From positions 15,109,717-15,173,716 of the forward strand of contig NC_071330.1 of the NCBI RefSeq assembly GCF_010183535.1: a DNA stretch of 64,000 nt. Direction: 5' to 3'. Shown here piece by piece: positions 43,040 through 52,400 of the stretch (positions are counted from its first letter, which is position 1; each line of letters starts with the position of its first letter). Made by a program: the position numbers and the translations under genes. A model generated the notes under the pieces. It was not told the DNA's origin, made no database searches, and saw nothing but the letters and a program-made list of their open reading frames with translations. The stretch comes from Caenorhabditis remanei (lineage: Eukaryota > Nematoda > Chromadorea > Rhabditida > Rhabditidae).

Positions 43040-43620
43040 TCCTAGCTTAAAATCAAAAATTTTCGAAAAATCTTGAGTGAAAACATTCAAAAACTCTAGA
43101 TTTTGAGGTTATTTAGCATGTGAATCCCGAAAAAAACAAGCAAAAAGAAATTCAAAAAGTTTTGACCACCACGGGGATCGAACCCCCGACCTTTTGAACG
43201 ATAGGGAATTCGACCATAGGGATTCTACCTTAACCACTCGGCCAGAACCGAAAAATTTCTAAAAATCGCGATTTTTTTATGAAAAAATTCAAAAATTTTA
43301 AATTTGTAGGTTATTTTACACGTAGAATTTGATAAAAACTAGCAAAAAGAGATTCAAAAAGTTTTGACCACCACGGGGGTCGAACCCGTGACCGTTTGAA
43401 CCATAACCACTCGGCCAAAACCAAAATTTTTCAAAAAATCGCAGTTTTTGGGTGAAAACACTCGAAAACTCCGGATTTCTATGTTATTCTACACGTAGAG
43501 TTTGATAAAAACAAGAAAAAAAACACTCAAAAAGTTTTGACCACCACGGGGATCGAACCCCCGACGTTTTGATCGATAGGGTATTCTACCTTAACCACTC
43601 GGCCAGAACCAAAATTTTCG
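43040..43620 (-). repeat. Three tRNA-like elements in intron 1
   Basis: Bodies at 43163-43250, 43365-43425 and 43538-43608 on the minus strand, spaced ~190 bp. The first contains an internal duplication (GATAGGGAATTCGACCATAGGGATTCTACC). The third keeps GGGGTTCGATCCCCG and GGCCGAGTGGTTAAGGT. Flanks read TTATTT(G/T)ACACGTAGA and AAAAAGTTTTGACCACCACGG. Confidence 0.75.
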
Positions 43621-44119
43621 AAAAATGACAAATTTTTTGTTTTTTAAAGTTTATTTTCGTTTTTTCCAGGCCTATGACACTGGCTCATCGTGCTCTTCAC
43701 CCTCATCGTCGGCGCTCATTCGAAATGCGTATGCCATTCAAATGAGGACGAGTGGAACAGCTATTGGATAAAGGTTGGAGAACCCTACGGACAACCACTC
43801 CCTGGAACAAAAAGATGCCACGATGATGCGGATTTTTTCCATTTAATTAATGGAACATGGTTTGCCATTCCGGAAAAGAAGGACATTGGTAAGTGATAAC
43901 GATTTCGATGATAGGGATAGCGATAGGGATAGCGACTATATAGTGATAGCGATGCTAGTGACAACCTTCCCAATTTTTCAGCTCAGACTCTACAAGGACA
44001 ATATAGTCTATACTATATATGTCCATGTGGTGGATCGGGACTGGAAGCCGGAGAATGGGACGGATGAGACGGAAAACCGGAAACGACGACTTGGAAAATT
44101 CCAAAATGTAAGAATTATA

Positions 44120-44440
44120 AAAAAATTTCAAAGGATCTATAGATTGTTTGACATGTAGAACCCAAAAAAAACAAGCAAAAAAAGATTCAAAAAGTTTTGA
44201 CCACCACGGGGATTGAACCCCTGACCTTTTAGACCATATGGTTTCTACCTTAACCACTGGGCCAGAACCAAAACTTTTCAGAAAATTGCGATTTTTGGGT
44301 AAAAGTACTCAAAAATGTCCAAGTTATAGGTTATTTTACACCTAGAACCCGAAAAAAACAAGCAAAAAAAGATTGAAAAAGTTTTGACCAGCAGGGGGAT
44401 CGAACCCCCGACCTTTTGGACGATAGTGATTCTTCCCCAA
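44120..44440 (-). repeat. tRNA-like elements, one truncated
   Basis: 44195-44270 is a full minus-sense copy with GGGGTTCAATCCCC and GGCCCAGTGGTTAAGG (A box altered). 44385-44430 has only the B-box half and then runs into unrelated sequence. Confidence 0.7.
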
Positions 44441-44846
44441 AAATTGCGATTTTTGGGTAAAAATACTCAAAAATGACAGATTTTCAATGATTTTTTGAGC
44501 TCTAACCAACTTTTGGCTTGTTTTTATTGACATTTTCAGCATAACCACAGCTCGTCCGGATTCGACCACCACCAGAGTTCCAACAGTCATTGGTCCAAAG
44601 AAGAAAGGTGAGAAATAGAGGAGTAGAGTACTGTAGCAAATGTGAATGTGAAATATTTTCAGTGTGCCGCCCACGTGTCAAACCAACTTTTTTTTTTCTT
44701 CTGGAGACAACTTTGACGGTGGAAACAAGTGCATTGGGTTAGCAGTAATTGTAGGCATAATTGTTTTGTGTTTGATATATCATGTTATAGTTTCATTTTT
44801 AAATAAAACAAAAAAAAAGTAAATGAAATAATTTTTCTTCATCGAA

Positions 44847-45030
44847 TCATGTTTCCCATTTCCACGTCTCCCTTCTAAAGAATCGAATCGATCCATAGTG
44901 TGGACACTCTTTCCAGAGCTTATCCTCGACTTTCTCAACTGAGAGCATTCTTATTTTGATCAATTTTTTCAATTTGCTGCGCAGGATCTCCTTCTCCATT
45001 CGAATACAGTATGACACTGCCTTGCCTTGG
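44847..45030 (-). CDS. Orphan terminal exon (minus), 60 aa
   Basis: After an acceptor CAATTTTCAG, a minus-strand frame runs 60 codons to a TGA, beginning QGKAVSYCIRMEKEILRSK and containing KLKKLIKIRML and VEDKLWKECPHYGSIRF. Composition is protein-like (mixed charge, one Trp-rich end: RRETWKWET), unlike the repeats around it. No upstream exon was found that matches its entry phase: the first-exon-like copy at ~46040 is in the wrong phase and has lost its ATG. It ends 24 bp from the end of the convergent receptor-like gene. Function unknown. Confidence 0.4.
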
Positions 45031-45234
45031 CTGAAAATTGTTATTTAGAATAATTATTTGTTTGACGCTGAAAAAAAAAAGAAAATAGTGATTTTAAGCA
45101 AAAAAATGTGTTTATATGGATTCCACTTGACAAAAGTCTATTTTTCCGTCTTCTACCTATCAAATAACACAAAATTCCTGAATTTCTAGCTTTTTTACCC
45201 CAAAAAACGTATTTTTCCCAAAATTTGAGTAGTT

Positions 45235-45900
45235 AATGTAAAATTCCCTATAGTTCAAAGGGTCGGGGGTTCGATCCCCGTGGTGGTCAAAACTTTTTTC
45301 TTGTTTTTATTGGGTTTTACGTGTCAAATAACCTAAAATACTGCCATTTTCGTGTACTTTTACCCAAAAATCGCAATTTTCTGAAAATTTTTGGTTCTGG
45401 CCGAGTGGTTAAGGTATAAACCGTATGGTTCAAAAGATCGGGGGTTCGATTCCCGTAAAAGTCAAAACTTTTTGAATCTTTTTTTGCTTACTTTTTTCGA
45501 GTTCTACATGTCAAATAACCGCGAAATTCGTGATTTTCAAGTTTTTTACCCCCAAAAACCGCAATTTTTCGAAAAATTTGAGTTCTGGCCGAGTGGTTAA
45601 GGTAGAATTCCCTATGGTTCAAAAGATCGGGGGTTCAATCCCCGCAGTGGTCAAAACTATTTAAATCTCTTTTTTCTTGTTTTTATTGGGTTCTACGTGT
45701 CAACTAACATAAAAACTGTCATTTTTGAGTATTTTTGCACCCAAAAATTGCGATTTTTCAAAAGTTTTTGGTTCTGTCCGAGTGGTTAAGATATGGTTCA
45801 AAGGGTCGGGGGTTCGATTCCCGTGGTGGTCAAAACTTTTTGAATCTTTTTTTACATGTTTTTTCGGGTTCTACGTGACAAATAACCTAGAAATATGTAG
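45235..45900 (+). repeat. Four tRNA-like elements (plus sense); best copy 45393-45465
   Basis: Copies: 45240-45290 (3' half), 45393-45465, 45580-45650 and 45765-45830. The best copy has an A box TGGCCGAGTGG, a stem-loop ACCGTATGGT where an anticodon arm would be, a B box GGTTCGATTCC in a paired T arm, and TTTTT and TTTTTTT runs within ~30 bp downstream. A box, B box and T-run are what RNA polymerase III needs. The acceptor stem does not pair, so it is not a functional tRNA gene. The A box is of the Leu/Ser (class II) type. Confidence 0.8.
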
Positions 45901-46039
45901 TTTTTGTTGAAATTTTGGTCCCAAATGTGGTTTTTAGACGGCTTTTGAACGAGTTTTTACCAAAAAATCGCGATTTTTCGAAAAATTATTGATTTCAGAT
46001 TTTCAGCTAGCAGTCACTGTAGCGATTACTCACCTTTTT

Positions 46040-46315
46040 CCACAAGTTTCGTCAAAAAAATAAATAAAAACTAGAATTCAATAAAAATCAGAGAATACCG
46101 GGGGGTTACGCACATTCCGTTAGTGCATTTTTTGTATATTGTGAATAGGTTGTGGAGGGGTGTCTAGGGGTATGCTGGAGGTCATTAATCTCTTTCTCTC
46201 GTTGTCTGCGTCTCTACAGATCCCTGCTGTGTCTCTCTTCCTATTGATTACACACATTATACCAACAAGAGGACAAAAGAGAGGCACACGGACGCTCATT
46301 AACGTGGCTTAGGCG
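46040..46315 (-). promoter_or_regulatory. Module promoter/first exon copy 2 (minus), start codon lost
   Basis: Minus-strand homologue of 42660-43020 and, more closely, of 48370-48620. The first exon reads ACGAAACTTGTGGAAAAAG then GTGAGT: ATG has become ACG. Upstream it shares GGTATTCTCTGATTTTTATT, CTAACGGAATGTG and, further out, the TGTAGAGACGCAGACAACGA and GTGTGTAATCAATAGGAAGA blocks with copy 3. Confidence 0.6.
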
Positions 46316-46349
46316 GAAAATGGGTAATTTTTGGGTCCAATTATTTTTC

Positions 46350-46810
46350 AAAAACTCAAAAAGTTACAGATTCAAAAAGTTACAGATTTTCGAAACTTTC
46401 CGAAAATCTCAAAATCACAAAAACTACCGTAACCCGGTCCAGTTTGCTCCAAGGCACCTGATATTTATATACCGTAAATACTGTATTATAACGGCATGCC
46501 GTTATATTTTTCAACTGCCTCCCAGAGAAATTTTGAGGTTTTAAAAACTCATTAAATTTAAACGAAAAACCTTTTTTGGGCGTTCTTTTCGTTGATCAAG
46601 ACGTTATCAATCACGCTAATTCTAATCAGAAACAATAAAAAACAACGGGATATTCATATTCATGAATTCTGAGTATTTGTGGGGTGCCGTTATAATACAG
46701 GTGCCGTTCTATTACAGGTGCCGTTATAATACAGTATTTACGGTATTCTGAATCAGCTCATCGAGGCGCTTCAAACGAGTATACTCACGTCTACATTTGA
46801 TGCATTTTTT
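46350..46810. repeat. Palindromic element interrupted by a MITE
   Basis: The palindrome arm TTACAGATTTTCGAAACTTTCC ... AGTTTGCTCCAAGGCACCTG runs to 46469 and resumes at 46746 (TTCTGAATCAGCTCATCGAGGCGC). The uninterrupted equivalent is at 48724-48850. Confidence 0.75.
46470..46745. mobile_element. MITE with ~27-bp terminal inverted repeats and TA target
   Basis: The ends read TACCGTAAATACTGTATTAT and, at the right, ATAATACAGTATTTACGGTA: an inverted repeat of ~27 bp. The 276-bp element has no coding capacity. It carries an internal direct repeat (GGTGCCGTTATAATACAG twice, plus a variant). The paralogous site at 48816-48826 lacks the insert (TTTATATATTCGGATTCAG), placing the junction at a TA dinucleotide. 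TA duplication points to mobilisation by a Tc1/mariner-type transposase (inference). Confidence 0.85.
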
Positions 46811-47363
46811 CTTTTCGACCTCCCCGTAACACACCATATCTACATTACAAGTGTTCATTTTAAGTTTAATTATATGAGACAACTGAAATAATTTTGAACA
46901 GGGTCAAAATACAAAAGTATGCGAGGAATGAAGACACGAAACAGAGAGGTGTTAGATTTTCCAGTGGGATGATGAGAAATTGGGTTCATAAAGAAACAAT
47001 GAGGGAGAGTTGAAACTAGATGAGGAATGAGGACAAGTTAGAATCAACGGGTCAAAAACAGAGCAGTCAACAATTTTAGAGTAAAAAAACTGGTTAACAA
47101 TTCGAAATGGGAAAGAGAATCGTTGGGACATAAGAAAAACGACACGAGCCATGATAGAGAGCAACAAAAATGGGAAAACGAAGAAATCAACAGATTAAAC
47201 TATATATGTTGTTTAATGGTAGGAAAAGTGATATAACTAACATTTTAGAGAACGGAATGAGGAAACAAGCAGCATTACGTGAAATTAAGTAACAAAGTCT
47301 GGTACTTGGGAAGTATAGTGAAGGTGGGGGACGCTAGTCGATGGAATGTAAAAAAAAAGAATT
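46811..47363. other. Purine-rich spacer, no gene seen
   Basis: Unique sequence rich in GA on the plus strand (GAGGAATGAGGACAAG, GGGAAAGAGAATCG). It contains no palindromes and no convincing exon. It may be the 3' UTR or 3' flank of the minus-strand exons that end at 47364. Confidence 0.35.
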
Positions 47364-47665
47364 CTAGATGAACTTTGAAACCATTTGATAAAGTTCTTCT
47401 CTCTGTGTTTCTGGCGCTCCTCGTATATCTTCGAGCAGTGTTGTGTCGGTGAAGAAGCATGGCGGGAACATTGTTATCGTCACGACTTGCTCCGGTGACG
47501 TTCTGGGGATGTGAGATGCTCCACATCGTCTGAAACTGAAATATAGTTATCTCATGTAGACAAAGTTGTTATTTACCGGCATATCTCGAATTGCCGATGT
47601 CTTGCATTTCCTGCTCGGGCTACCAACCAGGCTGCTCTGCCCTCATATCTTTCCACTTCACGATC
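47364..47665 (-). CDS. Two terminal exons of an unidentified minus-strand gene (84 aa)
   Basis: Exons 47577-47665 and 47364-47529 join in phase 2 (GTAAAT donor, TTTCAG acceptor) to give 84 aa beginning DREVERYEGRAAWLVARAGN, with CRRCGASHIPRTSPEQ and VTITMFPPCFFTDTTLLEDI, and ending SKFI. The composition is clearly protein-like, with CxxC in the middle. The next upstream candidate, MELLEK at ~48384, exits in phase 1 while this exon is open only in phase 0, so the 5' part is unresolved. Intervening DNA is tRNA-like repeats. No family is recognised. Confidence 0.5.
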
Positions 47666-47739
47666 CTGCAAAAAATATCATAAAAATCGTGAAGAAGTTC
47701 TATCAAGAATACGAAAAAAAAAAAATTTGAAAAATTCCA

Positions 47740-48210
47740 ATTCAAAAAAGGTCGGGGGTTCGAGTCCCCGTGGTGGTTAAAATTTTAGGAATTTTTTTTC
47801 TAGTTTTATTGGGTTTTTCGTGCCAAATAACCTAGAAATCTGAAGTTTTTGAGTTTTTCACCCAAAAATCGCAATTTTTCGAAAAATTGTGATTTTGGCC
47901 GAGTGGTTAAGGTAGAATTTCCTATCGTTCAAAGGGTCGATGGTTCGATCCCCACAGTGGTCAAAACTATCTGAATCTTTTTTTGCATAATTTTATCGGG
48001 TTCTACGTGTCAAATAACCTATAAATCTGAAGTTTTTGAGATTTTTCACTCAAAAATCGCGATTTTTCGAAAAATTTGAGTTCTGGCCGAGTGGTTAAGG
48101 TAGAATTCCCTATCGTTCAAAAGGTCGAGGGTTCAATCCTCACAGTGGTCAAAACTTTTTGAATCTTTTTTTGCTTGTTTTTTTTCAGGTTTTACGCGTC
48201 AAATAACATA
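47740..48210 (+). repeat. Three tRNA-like elements (plus sense)
   Basis: 47745-47780 (3' half), 47890-47965 and 48075-48150. Same ~185-bp spacing and flanks as 45235-45900, from which this block is a direct duplicate. Confidence 0.75.
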
Positions 48211-48365
48211 AAAATCTGCGTTTTTCTGTTGAAATTTTGGCCCCAAATGTAATTATTAGGGGTTTAGACTGATTTTGAACGAATTTCAAACAAGTTTTCA
48301 CCCAAAATCGCGATTTTTCAAAATTTTTTTTGATTTTAGATTTTCAGCCAGCAGTTACTTACCTT

Positions 48366-48620
48366 TCTCCAAAAGCTCCATCGCCAAAATTAGAATTCAA
48401 AAAAAATCAGAGAATACCGGGGGTCACACATTCCGTTAGCGCGACTCAATTGATTTGTGAGTAAGTTGAGGATGGGTGTCTGGGGGTGTGCTGGAGGTCA
48501 CTATCTCGTTGTCTGCGTCTCTACAGATCCCTGCTGTATCTCTCTTCCTATTGATTACACACATTATACCAACAAGTGGACAAAAGAGAGGCACACGGAC
48601 GCTCATTAACGTGACAACAG
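48366..48620 (-). promoter_or_regulatory. Module promoter/first exon copy 3 (minus), MELLEK
   Basis: The minus-strand first exon ATGGAGCTTTTGGAGAAAG donates at GTAAGT, 19 nt as in copy 1 (MELVDK). The ~230 bp upstream is highly similar to copy 2, including TGTAGAGACGCAGACAACGA and a block ending AATGAGCGTCCGTGTGCCTC. It should promote minus-strand transcription toward 47364. Confidence 0.6.
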
Positions 48621-48719
48621 GGAAAATGGGAAATCCTTGGGTCCAATTATTTTTCCTATCTACTTCAACTTATTTTCCTCAATTTGAGCCAAAAATTAAC
48701 TAAACATATCAAAAACACA

Positions 48720-49165
48720 AAGAGTTACAGATTTTCGAAACTTTTCGAAAATCTGGAAATGACTAAAACTACCGTAACCCGGTCCAGTTTTCTCCAAAGC
48801 ACCTGCAATTTATATATTCGGATTCAGCGTGTCAAGACGCTTCAAACGAGTATAATCATGCCCTATCTTCAAAAATTTTCATTTTGACCTACCGCTGCTC
48901 TTTTAAACTACCGTAACCCGCTTAAACTCTACTCAAATTCTCTGAAAATAGTATATTTGAATTCAGCGTGTAAAGACGCTTCGAATGACTATACTCATGT
49001 CAGTGTTTGAAGCAAATTGAGTCTCACCACGAAAACTACCGTAACCCAATAAATTTAAAGGCGCATAGAATTCGTCAAAACTCAAAATGCACCAAAATGT
49101 GCCGTGATTATACTCTTTCGAAGCGTCTCGACGAGCTGAATCCGAATTTTTCACTCAAAATTAAT
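48720..49165. repeat. Palindromic repeats
   Basis: 48720-48950 is the uninterrupted paralogue of the MITE-bearing element. 48950-49160 is a small element with CTACCGTAACCC and TTTAAAGGCGCATAG. Confidence 0.7.
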
Positions 49166-49431
49166 AATAATTTCATTTATTATTAGACAATTACAATTCA
49201 GAGAGGGAGTGACCGGTTTCTATACTCACCATGAAATGGAAACACAAAAAAAAACGACAAAAAGGATACCGGATTTCAGCAGGAATTTCTAGTGGAACAC
49301 AAAAATGCTCAGAAAAAAGAAAAAGAATGCCCGTAAATCGAAAAAATAGAATTTTTGGTCAAAAATTGGGGTTATTAGGGTAAAAAAATAGGGAGAAAAT
49401 CGAAAAAAAAGTGAAAAATTTTGAATATTCA

Positions 49432-52400
49432 TCATTGTCGATCCCTTTCGACACTAACGACTCTCGTTTTCGGCGCCACTGGCGGAGGGGCGGAGCTTCG
49501 GGGCGCTGGTGACGGTGATTTGGACATCTTCCGACGGTTTGGAGTGGTACCGCCCGTATGTTTCAGACCTGGAAATTTTAGGATTTTGGAGTGAAAAATT
49601 GAGGTTTTAGGGGAATTTTTGAATTAAAAAAATTGGATTTTTTGGCATTTTTAGACGGAAAATCTGAAATTTTTGAAATTTATTTTTCTTAACAAGTTTA
49701 CCACATTCTACACATTTCTAGCCAAAAAACACTAGAAAATCTTGAAAACCAACAAAGTTACAGATTTTCGAAACTTTTCGAAAATTTGAGCACCACTGAA
49801 ACTACAGTAACTCGGTATAGTTTGTTGCGATATACATGAAACCTAAATTTTTGAATTCATCTCGTCGAGACGCTTCGAATGAGTATAATCATGACTATAA
49901 TCGAAGAATTTTGAAATTTTCCACTCTATGCGCCTTTAAACTACAGTAGCCCGACGATTTTCGTGTCGAGACTCAATTGGTGACGGATTTCGTCGATTTT
50001 GGGCTCATTTAAAAGGTCTCGACGTGCTGGATTCAAAAAATTAAATTTATTGAGTTTTGGATCAAAAATAACGAAGGTACGGTGATTTCTCAAGTGAAAA
50101 TCTGTAAATTTCCGCTTCAAAACTGAAAATTGACTCGCAATTTCATTATTTTCATAGCCAGCACGCCATTAGCTTTGAAATGAGCTCCATATCGCAATAC
50201 TACTGATCACTTTCAAAATTTAAATGTCTATGCGCCTTTAAACTCGTGTCAAGACCCAAATATCTCAAAATGTCGAATTTTCAGTTATATATTCGAATTC
50301 AGCTCGTCGAGACGCTTCGAATGACTATAATCATGACTAGATTCTGTACACTTGGAGTCTCGACACGAAAACCGGCGGGTTACTGTAGTTTAAAGGCGCA
50401 TAGTGGTCGAAATTTTCAAATTGGTCAGAAATTGGCCAATATGGGGCTCATTTGAAAGCTCTCGGTGTGGGGAATAAGGATTTGATCAGAAAATTTAGAT
50501 TTAGAGCGATTTTAGCCAATTTTAGGTCAATTTTCTAAAAATTTCACCTAAAAATCGCAATTTTTTACTCGAAACCTCTGAACCAACTCACCATTCATCA
50601 ATTTCTCGAAATCGCCATGATCCATTCGAGTACTGTCAATCTTCGCTCTCTGCCGTCTTCCACCACCCAATCCGCCCACTTTTTCAGCCAATTCCAGCAT
50701 TAGTTGATCTTGTTCCGATGAGACGGACGATTTCGAGCTGGCGACTCGCGCGCGACGTTCTTGTTCCTCTTTTTGACGCTGAAAAATTGAAAATAGCAAT
50801 TTTTATATTCAAATTAAGCTAAAAAATGGTGTTCAACCTGTCAAAAGTCAATTTTTCCGCCTTTTACGTGCCAAAAAACTCAAAAATTCGTAATTTTCAA
50901 GATTATTACCCGAAAAAACGGAATTTCTTCAAAATTTGGAAGTGGTGGCCGAGTGGTTAAGGTAGAAACCGTATGGTTCAACAGGTCGAGGGTTCGATCC
51001 CCACAGTGGTCAAAACTTTTTGAATCTCTTTTTACTTGTTTTTTCGGGTTCTACATGTCAATTAACCTATAAATCTGCAGTTTTTGAGCTTTTTCACCAA
51101 AAAATCGCTATTTTCGCTAATTTTTAGTTCTGGCCGAGTGGTTAAGGTAGACACCGTATGGTTCAAAAGGTCGGGGCTTCGATCCCCACAGTGGTCAAAA
51201 CTTTTTGAATCTTTTTTTGTTTGCTTTTTTCGGGTTCTACATGTCAAATAACCTATAAATCTGCAGTTTTTGAGTTTTTTAAATCTCAAATTATGAGATT
51301 TTTAGAGTCCAGCAGGGTTTTAAACCGATTTTTTCAATAATGTAGATTCAACTTGTCAAAAATCAGTGTTCTGACTTCTACGCGTCAAATAACTCAAAAT
51401 TCATAATTTTCAAGTATTTAAACCCCAAAAAAACGGATTTTTTTCAAAATTCTGGAAGTGGTGGCCGAGTGGTTAAGGTAGACACCGTATGGTCCGAAAG
51501 GTCGGGGGTTCGACTCCCCGTGGTGGTTTTTTGTTTTTTGGTGCCTATTCTGAGCGATTTTCACCGATTTTGTGTGATTTTTCGCTCAAAAACTGCAATT
51601 TTTTCTCAGTTTCGTTGTGTTTTCCGTCAAAAAATCGCTGAAAAACGCGACTCACCCTCTCCAACGCGGCTTTCGCCTCATTCTCCAATCGACACTTGTT
51701 ATAATTCGTGACGAAATGAGCCAATTTCTGGAAGAACACATTGGGCGACGTGGTTTTCTCGTTCTCTCCGTAGAATTCACAGCAATCTTTGAACGACGAT
51801 TTCGCCAATTGGAATGATTGCTCCAAATCCGACATTTTCTGTTTTCGCGTTTTGATGAACTCGTTGAGCGTTTCTGGACAGTCTGCGCCTTTCAGCGATT
51901 GCTCTTTTTCAGCCATTTTGAATCCTTGCTCCAAATCTTTCATATCAGAGGCGACAGAATCCCATTGGACACTTGTCGCTTTGTCGACAAATTTCAGCTG
52001 CTCGGAGAATGTCTGAAAATGAGAGAAATTTGTGGAAAAACGGAAAAAAAAATTTGCGTTTCTCGGCTGAAAATGGCTGAAAACTGTCAATTCCAACTCA
52101 TGGCCTAGAAAACACCACCTGGTGGTCTAGAAATCCAAAACTAGTCCGCCAATTTTCAATTACTGAACTCAACACGGTAAAATGACCAAAAAATGAGAAA
52201 ATGTTACTTTCTAACGGTCAAAATCCGTCAATTTCAACTCGTGGCCTAGAAAACGCCAACTGATGGCCTAGAAATCCAAAACTAGTTCCTGATTTTTACA
52301 CCATTGAATTCAGCTCGTCGAGACGCTTCGAATGATTATAATCACGACTATAATCGATATATTTTGAAATTTGACCACCCTACGCGCCTTTAAACTACAG

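Larger units (their letters stand above)
43000..44822 (+). pseudogene. Receptor-like Cys-containing gene with disrupted frame
   Basis: A first exon 43000-43018 (MELVDK) donates at GTAAGT. Exon 2 (43670-43888) opens with an in-frame TGA at 43675-43677, directly before a signal-like WLIVLFTLIVGAHS and a Cys-containing domain (CVCHSNEDEWNSYWIKVGEP ... GTKRCHDDADFF, NGTWFAIPEKKDI). Exon 3 (from 43981) does not continue that frame without a stop; a different frame is open instead. Exons 44540-44607 and 44663-44822 join to a C-terminal membrane segment (IGLAVIVGIIVLCLIYHVIV). A T-run at 44688-44697 may hide an indel. With a nonsense codon plus frame conflicts, this is probably a decayed type I membrane protein gene. 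Sequencing error is possible. Intron 1 carries three tRNA-like repeats. Confidence 0.5.

Noticed and set aside
43905..43950. GATAGGGATAGC short repeats in the receptor-like gene
   Set aside because: A small intronic microsatellite; nothing suggests more than slippage.
33309..44822. Operon organisation of the plus-strand genes
   Set aside because: Gaps between genes are kilobases long, not the ~100 bp typical of nematode operons, and several genes have their own TATA boxes and AATAAA signals.
45393..45465. Functional tRNA gene
   Set aside because: A and B boxes are good, but the acceptor stem does not pair, the anticodon stem is irregular and there are many degenerate copies with shared flanks. 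Called a tRNA-like repeat.
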